This document shows, piece after piece, positions 33,179 to 41,464 of a stretch of DNA of 64,000 bases (the first letter of the stretch is position 1; every line of letters begins with the position of its first letter). The translations under genes were made by a program, and so were the position numbers. Origin of the DNA: Kordia algicida OT-1. Its GTDB lineage: Bacteria; Bacteroidota; Bacteroidia; Flavobacteriales; Flavobacteriaceae. The stretch lies in contig NZ_DS544873.1 of the NCBI RefSeq assembly GCF_000154725.1, positions 3,819,339 through 3,883,338 of the forward strand. Direction: 5' to 3'. The notes under the pieces were generated by a model. The model was not told the DNA's origin. It did no database searches and was given only the letters and a program-made list of their open reading frames with translations.

Positions 33179-34450
33179 GTGCAAAAACAAGATCCTTACG
33201 CAGCTTTACGATTTAAAGAATTCAACATCTTCTTATTGGTTCGATTCTTTTTGGTGTTTGGTTGGTCTATGCAATTCATTGTGATTGAATGGGAAGTATA
33301 TTCTATCACTAAAGATCCTTGGTCGCTAGGCTTAATTGGTTTGATGGAAGTCATTCCCGCAGTTTCGATGGCATTATTTGCAGGACATATTGTAGATCAA
33401 CGTGAAAAACGAAATTTATTGGCAATCTGTATCGCCTTTTTTTCTTTGATTAGTTTTGGATTATTCTTGTTGACATCACCCGAAATTACAGCCAATTGGT
33501 CACAAAAATCCGTTTTATATAGTATTTACGGATTGGTCTTTTTTGGTGGTTTTTTACGTTCATTTTTCGGTCCAACGATTTTTTCGCTAGTTGCGCTAAT
33601 TGTTCCTAAAAAAATATATCCAAATGCCGCAACTTGGAGTAGTTCTACATGGCAAACGGCAACTATTTTAGGACCAGCTTTCGCTGGATTTACCATCAAT
33701 TGGATTGGTGTTCATTGGTCGTTATGTGTCATTTTTGCGTTAGTTCTTTTGTCATTTTTGATTCTATTTTTCATTCCAAAAAAGCCAATATTAAATCCTA
33801 AAATAGGTGAAAATGTCTGGAAAAGTTTGGGTGAAGGCATCAAATTTGTCGCAAGTGAAAAAGCAGTTTTAGGTGCGTTAACCTTAGATATGATTGCAGT
33901 TTTATTTGGTGGAGCAGTCGCGTTATTACCAGTATTTGCACAAGATATCTTAGAAGTAGGATCGCAAGGATTTGGAATGTTAAGAGCTGCGCCTGCCGTT
34001 GGAGCAGTATTGACAATGTTGGTTACAGCATACATTCCTATAAGTAAAAATGCTGGACTCAAATTATTAGGAGCAATTTTTGGATTTGGTGTGTGTATCA
34101 TCATTTTTGGACTCTCAACGATGTTTTGGATTTCACTAATCGCGTTATTTTTTAGTGGTGTTTTTGATGGAGTTTCTATGGTAATTCGCCAAACGATTTT
34201 ACAACTCAAAACACCTGATGAAATGCGTGGACGTGTAGCTTCGGTAAATTCGATGTTTGTTGGTTCATCCAACGAATTGGGCGCGTTTGAAAGTGGATTA
34301 ACTGCAAAATTAATGGGAACTGTTACCGCAGTTGTTTTTGGTGGAACGATGACGTTAATTACGGTGATAACTACAGGATTGATTTCGCCAACGTTCCGAA
34401 ACTTAGATTTAACCGAAGATGTAAAAGCACACGAAGCTTTAGAATCTTAA
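33179..34450 (+). CDS. MFS transporter (EntS-like exporter)
   Basis: 423 residues with about 11-12 membrane segments. GTG start at 33179; there is no in-frame ATG upstream, and KFxEFNIFLLVRF is the usual beginning of this group. The cytoplasmic loop 2-3 motif is AGHIVDQREKRN, and loop 8-9 has RQTILQLKTPDEMRGRVASVNSMF, both typical of the MFS_3/EntS exporter group that pumps siderophores or macrolide-like compounds. Substrate unknown. TATTTTTG at 33154-33161 may be the -7 box. Confidence 0.85.
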   Translation: MQKQDPYAALRFKEFNIFLLVRFFLVFGWSMQFIVIEWEVYSITKDPWSLGLIGLMEVIPAVSMALFAGHIVDQREKRNLLAICIAFFSLISFGLFLLTSPEITANWSQKSVLYSIYGLVFFGGFLRSFFGPTIFSLVALIVPKKIYPNAATWSSSTWQTATILGPAFAGFTINWIGVHWSLCVIFALVLLSFLILFFIPKKPILNPKIGENVWKSLGEGIKFVASEKAVLGALTLDMIAVLFGGAVALLPVFAQDILEVGSQGFGMLRAAPAVGAVLTMLVTAYIPISKNAGLKLLGAIFGFGVCIIIFGLSTMFWISLIALFFSGVFDGVSMVIRQTILQLKTPDEMRGRVASVNSMFVGSSNELGAFESGLTAKLMGTVTAVVFGGTMTLITVITTGLISPTFRNLDLTEDVKAHEALES

Positions 34451-34511
34451 CACAAATTTATTTAGACTAATTATAAATAATTGTATATTTGGTTTCTCAA
34501 ATTGAAAAACC

Positions 34512-34868
34512 ATGAGCGACATACATCGTATTTATCATAATGACATCGGAATTGCTTTTCAGTGGAAACAAGATTTGGCTAAAAATAAGCACGATCGGTT
34601 TCAGGTAATTTTTAGAGATACCGGATTTTATTTGACGCTTTCGCAGCTAAAAAATTTTGCAAAACTCATTGAGCAAGCTGCAAATCGTGGTTATTGTAAA
34701 GATTGTAAGGCGAAAAATAATTGTCGTTCTATTCTGCTGAAAACGCCAGCTGCTAATGTAGATTTGGCTGTTTCAGAGAAAGAGTTAGAAACGATTTCTG
34801 ATTTGATTGAAGGAACATTGTTTCAAATACATCTTCGCACGTATTTGAACGATCTTTGTCGGAATTAG
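34512..34868 (+). CDS. conserved hypothetical protein (DUF6686-like)
   Basis: 118 residues, soluble, no signal. MSDIHRIYHNDIGIAFQWK, then FRDTGFYLTLSQLKNF, and a Cys cluster YCKDCKAKNNC (three Cys) that could bind a metal. Length and start remind me of the Bacteroidota DUF6686 family, but I cannot confirm that here. Function unknown. Its stop codon is followed directly by the GCTTTGCT/GCTTCGCT 3'-end repeat. Confidence 0.65.
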   Translation: MSDIHRIYHNDIGIAFQWKQDLAKNKHDRFQVIFRDTGFYLTLSQLKNFAKLIEQAANRGYCKDCKAKNNCRSILLKTPAANVDLAVSEKELETISDLIEGTLFQIHLRTYLNDLCRN

Positions 34869-34912
34869 ATTTTTTTAGATTTCAGACTTGGCTTTGCTTT
34901 TTAGATGTAAGG

Positions 34913-34963
34913 TTCGCTTCGCTCAATTCAAGGATTTAAAGATTCAATGATTTAAGGTTGTTT
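34913..34963 (+). repeat. dispersed repeat, partial copy c
   Basis: Positions 34934-34963 match 35121-35150 with 2 mismatches in 30 nt; the preceding TTCGCTTCGCTCAATT is also shared. Confidence 0.65.
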
Positions 34964-35100
34964 CTGATAACATTATTGATTTAATGTAAAATGTTAAGTT
35001 TTGAATGTTAAATGCGTTTCTAAGATAAATTTGAGTGTTGTTTGAAACTAATTGATACATTTTCAAATTTTCAAATTGCTACATTAATAGCGTTTTAGGT

Positions 35101-35211
35101 TCGCTTCGCTCAATTGAATGATTTAAAAATTCAATGATTCAAGGTTGTTTCAATTTTAGGTTGTGATACATAAAGAAGCATGTTCTTATATGAATAAACT
35201 GATTGATTTTA
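35101..35211 (+). repeat. dispersed ~110-bp repeat, copy b
   Basis: Inverted relative to copy a at 21063-21176; 35121-35187 differs from it at 3 of 67 positions. The flanking part CCGCTGACGCTGTTA (35204-35218) also occurs next to copy a in inverted form. Confidence 0.75.
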
Positions 35212-35456
35212 GACCGCTGACGCTGTTAGATATTAGACACACTTCGCTTTTAGACTTAATTTCTGTAAACAGAAATTTCTTAGATTTTCACTCAACCTAT
35301 CGTCATGCTGAACTTCGGAATGACAAAACCTATGGTTTTCAAAGTACTTCTCGATACATTTTCTTTGAAAAAATACTCGAAGTGACGGTTGTTTAATGTA
35401 TCAATTTGAGAATGTACCAATCAATACAACAAAAGCTAACTATCTAATGATCTAAA

Positions 35457-35490
35457 AAAGCAAAGCTGAAATCTAAAGCGAAGCAGTCTA
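35457..35490 (-). repeat. 3'-end-associated repeat after lpxH
   Basis: The TAG stop is part of the unit: TTAGACTGCTTCGCTTTAG, then ATTTCAGCTTTGCTTTTTTAG in transcribed order. Confidence 0.55.
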
Positions 35491-36252
35491 AGAATCTGCG
35501 TCATATTTCTTCAAAGAAAGCGTTTTTCCATCAAATTCACCGTATGTATAATACTGAATCCAATCGCCTAGATTTACATATTTACTTTTTTCGTTGAGGT
35601 CAATTTCTAACGGTAGATGACGATGTCCGAATACAAAATAATCGTAGTGTTTGGTTTCCAATTTTCGTTTAGAATATTGTACCAGCCATTCGTTGTCTTC
35701 TCCTAAAAACGTAGCATCATCATCACCAGAAATGAGTTTATTTTTTACCGAAAGATATTGCGCAATTCGGACACCAATATCAGGATGCAACCAACGAAAA
35801 CACCATTTGAAAAACGGATTGGTAAATACTTTTTTCATGCGTTTGTAGCCTTTGTCTCCAGGACCTAAACCATCTCCGTGACCAATAAAAAATGTTGTAT
35901 TATTAAAAGTAAATTCTTTTGGTTTGTGATATACAGGAATGTTGAGTTCTTTCTCAAAATAACCATTCATCCATAAATCATGATTTCCGACGAAGAAGAA
36001 AATTTGAATGCCTTTGTCGCGAAGTTCTGCTAGCTTTCCAAGCGTTCGTACAAATCCTTTTGGTACTACGGTTTTATATTCAAACCAAAAATCGAACAAA
36101 TCACCCAACAAAAAGATAGCGGCTGCATCGTGCTCAATTTCATTCAGCCAAGCCACAAATTTTTTCTCTCTAGGAAAACTCGCTTCTGCCGTAGGCGCGC
36201 CTAAGTGATTGTCTGAGGAGAAGTATATTTTTTTTCCTTCGGGAATGTTCAT
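35488..36252 (-). CDS. lpxH: UDP-2,3-diacylglucosamine diphosphatase
   Basis: 254 residues, calcineurin-like phosphoesterase. Metal motifs in order: FSSDNHLG, LLGDLFDFWFEY, VGNHDLWMNGY, GHGDGLGPGDKGYK and FGHRHLPLEI. These are the LpxH-type arrangement. The enzyme removes UMP from UDP-2,3-diacylglucosamine to give lipid X in lipid A synthesis, at the cytosolic face of the inner membrane. It lies 102 nt after queD on the same strand, probably in the same transcript, with a small palindrome between them. Confidence 0.9.
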   Translation of the reverse strand: MNIPEGKKIYFSSDNHLGAPTAEASFPREKKFVAWLNEIEHDAAAIFLLGDLFDFWFEYKTVVPKGFVRTLGKLAELRDKGIQIFFFVGNHDLWMNGYFEKELNIPVYHKPKEFTFNNTTFFIGHGDGLGPGDKGYKRMKKVFTNPFFKWCFRWLHPDIGVRIAQYLSVKNKLISGDDDATFLGEDNEWLVQYSKRKLETKHYDYFVFGHRHLPLEIDLNEKSKYVNLGDWIQYYTYGEFDGKTLSLKKYDADS

Positions 36253-36275
36253 GGTGTAAATATAGCAATTCTTTC

Positions 36276-36295
36276 ATTCCTGCCTTCGCAGGAAT
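36276..36295. repeat. REP-like palindrome between queD and lpxH
   Basis: ATTCCTGC-cttc-GCAGGAAT, perfect 8-bp arms, in the same TCATTCC context as the palindromes at 30772-30792 and 3047-3067. Confidence 0.5.
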
Positions 36296-36354
36296 CTTCT
36301 TCTTAGTAGCAAATCGTTTTAATAAAAAAGTGCTGAATCAAATTCAGTATAAAG

Positions 36355-36810
36355 TTATGCTTCATTATCACTTGCAAACCATTCTGCACATGACGAATCG
36401 GTTTCTTGTAAGCGCAACGAGAACAATTTGATCGTTTTAGGAAGTCTTTTTTTGATCTTTTCAGCAAAATCAATCACCATATTTTCACTTGTTGGCTGAT
36501 AATCAGCTAAGATTACATTGTGTCCTTCTTCGCGCATGTTCATCGCCAAGTTAATGTGTGGCGTATTTTTATTGAAAACAATCGCATGATCGAATACATC
36601 AACAACTTCTTCTTTTACGATTTTTTTCAGATCGCTAAAGTCAATCACCATTCCCCATTTTACATTCGTATTGTCTGTAATTGGCGTTCCAATCACGGTT
36701 ACAGAAAGTTTATAACTGTGTCCGTGTACGTTTTTACATTTCCCGTCATAACCATATAATGCATGACCAGTTTCAAAATTAAATTGCTTTGTAATGCGAA
36801 TTTTGCTCAT
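36355..36810 (-). CDS. queD: 6-carboxy-5,6,7,8-tetrahydropterin synthase
   Basis: 151 residues from ATG 36810 (MSKIRITKQFNF); two ATGs four and two codons upstream are also possible. Zinc and catalytic residues: FETGHALYGYDGKCKNVHGHSY (His, Cys, HxH), WGMVIDFSDLKKIV, FDHAIVFN and the late LQETDSS Glu. It turns dihydroneopterin triphosphate into 6-carboxytetrahydropterin, the second step to queuosine/preQ0. No other queuosine gene is next to it. Confidence 0.9.
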   Translation of the reverse strand: MSKIRITKQFNFETGHALYGYDGKCKNVHGHSYKLSVTVIGTPITDNTNVKWGMVIDFSDLKKIVKEEVVDVFDHAIVFNKNTPHINLAMNMREEGHNVILADYQPTSENMVIDFAEKIKKRLPKTIKLFSLRLQETDSSCAEWFASDNEA

Positions 36811-36954
36811 TTTCATTTTCAATTAATGCGCAAAGATAGTTTTTTTTACCTTTTGTCTTTCCTGTAAAGAGAAGCAATCTATTTTTATCTCAGCATAAAG
36901 TTTTTAAAGTTGCACTTTTTTCCAAACAAAACCAGCTTTCAAAAATCAAAATAA

Positions 36955-36962
36955 TACATTTG
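36955..36962 (+). promoter_or_regulatory. possible -7 box of the polysaccharide locus
   Basis: TACATTTG matches TAnnTTTG and lies 34 nt before the start at 36997. No TTG is present at the usual distance upstream, so the call is tentative. Confidence 0.3.
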
Positions 36963-36996
36963 CACCATATTTTAAGAAGATTGACAGTTTCCTGAT

Positions 36997-38937
36997 ATGA
37001 ATATAAAAACCATTCTATCAAAACCGCTTCCCGTGGTTTGGTATCGATTTGTACAGCTTGTAAAGTTGAAAATGTATGTAAAGACGAAATTTTGGCAAAA
37101 GATTGTACCAAAAATTCATCAAGAAGTTAGCAAATCAAAAGAAACTTGGAAGGCAAAGAGTTTATTATTTGCTACAGATTTTAAAGCATCTGAGATTCAT
37201 CAAGCATTACAACAGCAGACTATTTTAGATGCCGAACATATTATGAATGGAAACATTTCCGTTTTTGATGTGGAATATAGGTTTACACAACCCATTTCAT
37301 GGCATACCGATTGGCGAGCCGATTATGAATGGAAAAACAAATACTTTAAAAGCTATTCTTTTTATGAAAAAAACAAAGCCAAAGAGTTTGATGTAAAGTT
37401 TCCGTGGGAATTGTCGCGTTTGAGTTTTCTGATTCCTGTAGCACGCGCGTATCAACTGGAAGAAAAAGCAACGCAATTGGCTTATATTCAGTCGATTTTA
37501 GCCGATTGGAAAGTGAAAAATCCGATAGGTTTTTCTGTGAATTGGTATCCGATGGAAGTTTCCGTGCGAACGATAAATTTGATTCAATTGCGAGAAATTT
37601 TATTAGAAGCTGCAAATACCGACGAAGTTGTTAATTTATTAAATAAAATTTTGTTGCTTCACGGAATTTTCTTGTGGCGAAATGTAGAGTATACCGATGT
37701 TCGCGGAAATCATTATTCGGCAAATTTAACGGCATTGTTGCTTTTAGGAAGCGTTTTTAAAGATTTCTACTCGGAAGCAAAAACGTGGTACAACTACGCT
37801 GTAAAACATACCGAAAAAGAGTTTCATTTACAGTTTATAAAAGATGGTGTGAATTTTGAAAAATCAATTCCGTATCACAGACTTGTGGTAGAATTTTACC
37901 TCATCTCGTTTCTCGTGATGCAACGCGCAGGATTGAAAATTAAGGAAAACACCTTGCAAATTTTAAAAAACACCTGCGAATTCACACGTGATGTCACAAA
38001 ACCCGATCAGTTAACGCCAATTATTGGTGACAACGATAGTGCTTCTGTGTTGCAAAACGATCAAGTTTCGTTGAACGATCATACCAATATGTTGCAATTG
38101 GCAAGTGTATTCTTCCAAGATAAACGCTTAAATATTAGTAAAGAAAAGTATCATTCTGTATATGAAATTTTTGGAACAGAAGCCGTTAAGAATTTGAGTT
38201 CGACTTCACAAGATACTTTTGCTTCGTATCATTATAAAGATGGCGGATTTATCACGGTAAAAGACGCGCAAAACTATTTTATTACCGATGTTGGCGAAGT
38301 AGGAATGAAAGGTCGCGGCGGACACGGACATAACGATTTGTTTAGTTTTGAGTTGATGTTTGACAAAGAAAATATCATTGTCGATCCAGGTTGTTACACC
38401 TATACAGGCGATTTAGCGTTGAAAACCAAAATGAAATCTACCGCATATCACAACGGATTACAGGTTGATGATGAAGAAATGGCACCAATGGTTGGAAATT
38501 GGGGAATTAGTGATGTTGCACAACCTTTTGAGGTTTCTTGTGAAGCTTCCGAAGAAAAAGTAGTTATTTCTGGAAAACATGCAGGTTACCAACGTTTGGA
38601 AGATGCGGTAACACACAAACGAAGGTTTGAAATTGATAAAAGTGGTTTCAAAATGAGCTGTATCGATGAAATTGACTGTGAATCAAGTCATAAAATCACG
38701 AGAAACTTACATTTTAACGAGAAAGCTGTCTTAGAAATTAAGGAGAATGTTATATTTATAAAGAATAACAAAGCCTCCTCAAAAATAACGGTTGACAATG
38801 CTACAACCGTTCGTATTGAAAATTACACGTTAAGTTACAATTACGGATCTAAAGTCACGGCTCAAAAAGTGGTTTTGGAAACTGAAATAACGGGGAAAAG
38901 TTCCCTGCAATTTATAATTGAAAAAGAAAATGATTAA
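36997..38937 (+). CDS. heparinase II/III-family protein (polysaccharide-locus type), copy 1
   Basis: 646 residues, no signal peptide. An N-terminal alpha-helical half (EYRFTQPISWHTDWRADYEWK, RGNHYSANLTALLLLG) is followed by the beta-sandwich heparinase II/III domain with GRGGHGHNDLFSFEL (about 438-452) and DPGCYTYTG. Lyases of this family cleave uronic-acid polymers in the periplasm, but members without a signal in capsule or O-antigen loci are common, and their role there is not settled. It is the first gene of the locus. The next gene starts 10 nt after its stop. The intact GHGHND suggests an active enzyme, unlike copy 2. Confidence 0.8.
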   Translation: MNIKTILSKPLPVVWYRFVQLVKLKMYVKTKFWQKIVPKIHQEVSKSKETWKAKSLLFATDFKASEIHQALQQQTILDAEHIMNGNISVFDVEYRFTQPISWHTDWRADYEWKNKYFKSYSFYEKNKAKEFDVKFPWELSRLSFLIPVARAYQLEEKATQLAYIQSILADWKVKNPIGFSVNWYPMEVSVRTINLIQLREILLEAANTDEVVNLLNKILLLHGIFLWRNVEYTDVRGNHYSANLTALLLLGSVFKDFYSEAKTWYNYAVKHTEKEFHLQFIKDGVNFEKSIPYHRLVVEFYLISFLVMQRAGLKIKENTLQILKNTCEFTRDVTKPDQLTPIIGDNDSASVLQNDQVSLNDHTNMLQLASVFFQDKRLNISKEKYHSVYEIFGTEAVKNLSSTSQDTFASYHYKDGGFITVKDAQNYFITDVGEVGMKGRGGHGHNDLFSFELMFDKENIIVDPGCYTYTGDLALKTKMKSTAYHNGLQVDDEEMAPMVGNWGISDVAQPFEVSCEASEEKVVISGKHAGYQRLEDAVTHKRRFEIDKSGFKMSCIDEIDCESSHKITRNLHFNEKAVLEIKENVIFIKNNKASSKITVDNATTVRIENYTLSYNYGSKVTAQKVVLETEITGKSSLQFIIEKEND

Positions 38938-38947
38938 AAATTTACAC

Positions 38948-39823
38948 ATGAAAAAACTAATTGCATTATGCTTTCTCTTTGCTTTTATAGTATCGTGTTC
39001 GTCAAATGATGATACTGTTGCGGAAGAAGAACAAAACACAGTATTACGACCTTCAAAAATTTCAAAAGGAGGTACTTATTGGTTATTTGAATACGATGAA
39101 GATCGTGTTGTTAAAATAGAGCAATATATTATAGACGAGCAATATATTGTGAGCAATGTTTTACTAAGAACCTATGAGTTTAATTTTGATAATATAAACA
39201 ATTTGACTTCCATTGATGTAATAGAAAATAGTTATGGTATTGAAAGAACACTAGATATAACTTTTGAAAATGGTTTAGTCATGGAGCATGGAACATCGCC
39301 TTGGTTCTCATCGATGCCGCTAAACATATCTTCTTACAGTTATAATTCATTAAATCAAATAATAGAAAATAACTATGAAGGAAAACAATCAGACGGTGAG
39401 GTAATTTGGACTGTTCTATATAATGAATATTATACTTATGATGTGAATAATAATCTCAGAAAATATGAAAGAGAAAATATATTAAATGATGGTAATTATA
39501 TTTTTAAATTCATTTATGATGATAAAAATCATCCGTTTAAAAATATAGATTCACGTAGTAGATTGTTATTAAAGCTACCTAACCATATATGGGACGATGG
39601 TTGGAGTATTTATAATGATTATGATATTATTTCAGAATTCGAATTTTTAGATACAGCTAAATCTTTTTACAACAACTGCATTCAAACTCTTGATGAAAGT
39701 AATTACGAAATATCTTCATGGACATTAATTTATAACGACCAAGATTATCCAATTGAAATCCAACCCAGTACTGGTTGGATTCCTGGAATAATTTATATAG
39801 AATACGAGGAATTTCCAGAATAA
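38948..39823 (+). CDS. lipoprotein of unknown function (YD-repeat-like)
   Basis: 291 residues from ATG 38948 (MKKLIALCFLFAFIVSC), where the lipobox gives a clear signal peptide; the longer frame from 38918 overlaps the heparinase gene and is unlikely. The mature part has repeated YxYxxxNxI/L elements (YSYNSLNQIIENN, YTYDVNNNLRKYE, FKFIYDDKNHP), like the short beta-repeats of YD/DUF4595-type lipoproteins. A strong terminator follows, so this gene may be a late insertion between the heparinase and flippase genes. The gene is AT-richer than its neighbours. Function unknown. Confidence 0.7.
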   Translation: MKKLIALCFLFAFIVSCSSNDDTVAEEEQNTVLRPSKISKGGTYWLFEYDEDRVVKIEQYIIDEQYIVSNVLLRTYEFNFDNINNLTSIDVIENSYGIERTLDITFENGLVMEHGTSPWFSSMPLNISSYSYNSLNQIIENNYEGKQSDGEVIWTVLYNEYYTYDVNNNLRKYERENILNDGNYIFKFIYDDKNHPFKNIDSRSRLLLKLPNHIWDDGWSIYNDYDIISEFEFLDTAKSFYNNCIQTLDESNYEISSWTLIYNDQDYPIEIQPSTGWIPGIIYIEYEEFPE

Positions 39824-39851
39824 TTAGAGCAAATCTTCAAACTAAACAGAC

Positions 39852-39894
39852 AAACCACAATTATTAATCCACTTAATAATTGTGGTTTTGTTTT
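39852..39894 (+). terminator. strong Rho-independent terminator
   Basis: A perfect 16-bp stem (39852-39867 with 39873-39888; ends AAACCACA/TGTGGTTT), 5-nt loop, then TGTTTT. It separates the first two genes from the flippase gene, which would need its own promoter. Confidence 0.88.
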
Positions 39895-39943
39895 AATAAA
39901 TTAGTTTTGTAGTTGGAAAACACCTAATTAATCTCCGTCGGTA

Positions 39944-41449
39944 ATGAACAAACTCGGTAAAGACTTATTTTTTAGTACAGGATTTGCAGTCTTAAATGTA
40001 TTACTGAATTTTTGGCTCATCAAAGAAGCTGAGTATCTCTTGTCGGCATTAGCATTGAGTGTCTTTTTGGTAATGCGACGTGTCGTACCAACATTTACCA
40101 ATTTGAGTCAGTTAGGAACTTCGCAGGCATTGATTCGCTATGCGAGTATCAACAAAGACGACAAAGACAAAATAAAAACCTATTTCGCTATTTCGTTTAC
40201 TATTTGGGTTTGTAGTTGCATTGTGCTAACAATACTTTATTTCGCTTTTGGAGGAGAATTAGGAGAATTAATTTATAATGAAGTTGAAGGTGCAGAAAGT
40301 TTTGATCCTTATTTGCTACTTACCGTTTGGTATATTGCTATCATTCATTTGAGCTATTTGGTACAACCGTATTTTTTGGTACAGCGAAAAGTATTTTTCT
40401 ACAACGTAATAAACATGATGAATGCAAGTCTGATTCTTTTATTAGTAATCAGATATATTGCCATGACGACGAATGCTGGTGAAATTGAAAACTTAATAGT
40501 TGTAAAAATTGATCTAAGTGAATACTTAATCTATGCTTTAAGTTTGATGAGTATTATACAACTTTCGTTGATGCTCTACATCATTATTCAACAAAAAATA
40601 TACAATTATCCATCCATAGCAAAAATAAAAGCGTACGGAAAAGAATTCATTCAATATGGTTTGCCACGTTCTGCGATGACATTTTCAGACATGTTTTTAC
40701 TCACTGTAAGTGCATTTATGATTACAGGTTCAAGCGAAGATATTACGGCGTTTTTATTGGCATTAACGCTGGCGCGGATTGTACTCATTGTATTGCAACC
40801 TATTTCTAAACTTTCATCGGTTATTGTTGGAAATAATAATTCTGAAGAACGTCAAAAAACGGCAGTCAACTTAATGACAGGAACCATTATTTATTCCACC
40901 TTTTTGTTGGTAATTATTTTATATAATTGGTTGAATGTATTGATTGAATATTGGATTTCTGATCCCGATCGTATTGTAAATGTATTATACGCGTTTAAAA
41001 TTCTTGCATTTGGACTGATTCCGTATTCTATATTTCACGGACTCAAAGGAATTATTGAAATCAAATTTTTCAAACCATTCAATTTGTATAGTATTTTATT
41101 TGCCATTGCGTGTCACGTCATTCTATTTTATGCATTATGTGATAGTTACGGAAACTTATTTGCTTTATCATTTTCATTAATGATTGGTTTTGTGGTACTT
41201 GGATTAGCAACTTTGTATTGGTGTCGAAAAGATTTTAACAGTTATAAATATTACCGCATGGAAATATTAATCATCGTTGGAGTAGTACTTTTTGCGATGA
41301 ATTTTTATGTCAACTCCATGTATCCAAACATCATTGCATGTATTATTTGTGTCATAGCAAGTGCACTTATATACGCAGGAATTTTATTTTTTAGTAAAGT
41401 TAAATTCATTAGCGAAACAATCAATGTTTTATTAAAAAGAGGAAAATAA
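39944..41449 (+). CDS. polysaccharide flippase (Wzx-like)
   Basis: 501 residues with about 12-14 membrane helices. Typical start MNKLGKDLFFSTGFAVLNVLLNFWLI, then RRVVPTFTNLSQLGTSQALIRYAS, as in MOP-superfamily exporters. It should flip undecaprenyl-linked repeat units to the periplasm. It opens the main run of polysaccharide genes, followed by a glycosyltransferase after 15 nt. A second flippase lies at 12131, in a separate unit. Confidence 0.85.
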   Translation: MNKLGKDLFFSTGFAVLNVLLNFWLIKEAEYLLSALALSVFLVMRRVVPTFTNLSQLGTSQALIRYASINKDDKDKIKTYFAISFTIWVCSCIVLTILYFAFGGELGELIYNEVEGAESFDPYLLLTVWYIAIIHLSYLVQPYFLVQRKVFFYNVINMMNASLILLLVIRYIAMTTNAGEIENLIVVKIDLSEYLIYALSLMSIIQLSLMLYIIIQQKIYNYPSIAKIKAYGKEFIQYGLPRSAMTFSDMFLLTVSAFMITGSSEDITAFLLALTLARIVLIVLQPISKLSSVIVGNNNSEERQKTAVNLMTGTIIYSTFLLVIILYNWLNVLIEYWISDPDRIVNVLYAFKILAFGLIPYSIFHGLKGIIEIKFFKPFNLYSILFAIACHVILFYALCDSYGNLFALSFSLMIGFVVLGLATLYWCRKDFNSYKYYRMEILIIVGVVLFAMNFYVNSMYPNIIACIICVIASALIYAGILFFSKVKFISETINVLLKRGK

Positions 41450-41464
41450 CAGCGCGACAGCATC

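Larger units (their letters stand above)
34869..35487. other. long non-coding gap made of repeats
   Basis: Two tandem partial copies of a dispersed repeat (34913-34963 and 35101-35211), GCTTCGCT-type units at both ends (34869-34925 and 35457-35487), and a CATGCTGAACTTCGGAATGAC segment (35302-35322). A 77-codon ORF at 35163-35396 is built from these repeats and is not considered a gene. Confidence 0.55.

Noticed and set aside
33712-34272. 186-codon antisense ORF inside the MFS gene
   Set aside because: Shadow of the strong MFS frame; composition (Asn, Pro, Thr runs) is that of an antisense reading.
35163-35396. 77-codon ORF between the DUF6686-like and lpxH genes
   Set aside because: It is built from dispersed repeat copy b and GCTTCGCT-type units, with no domain or start signal.
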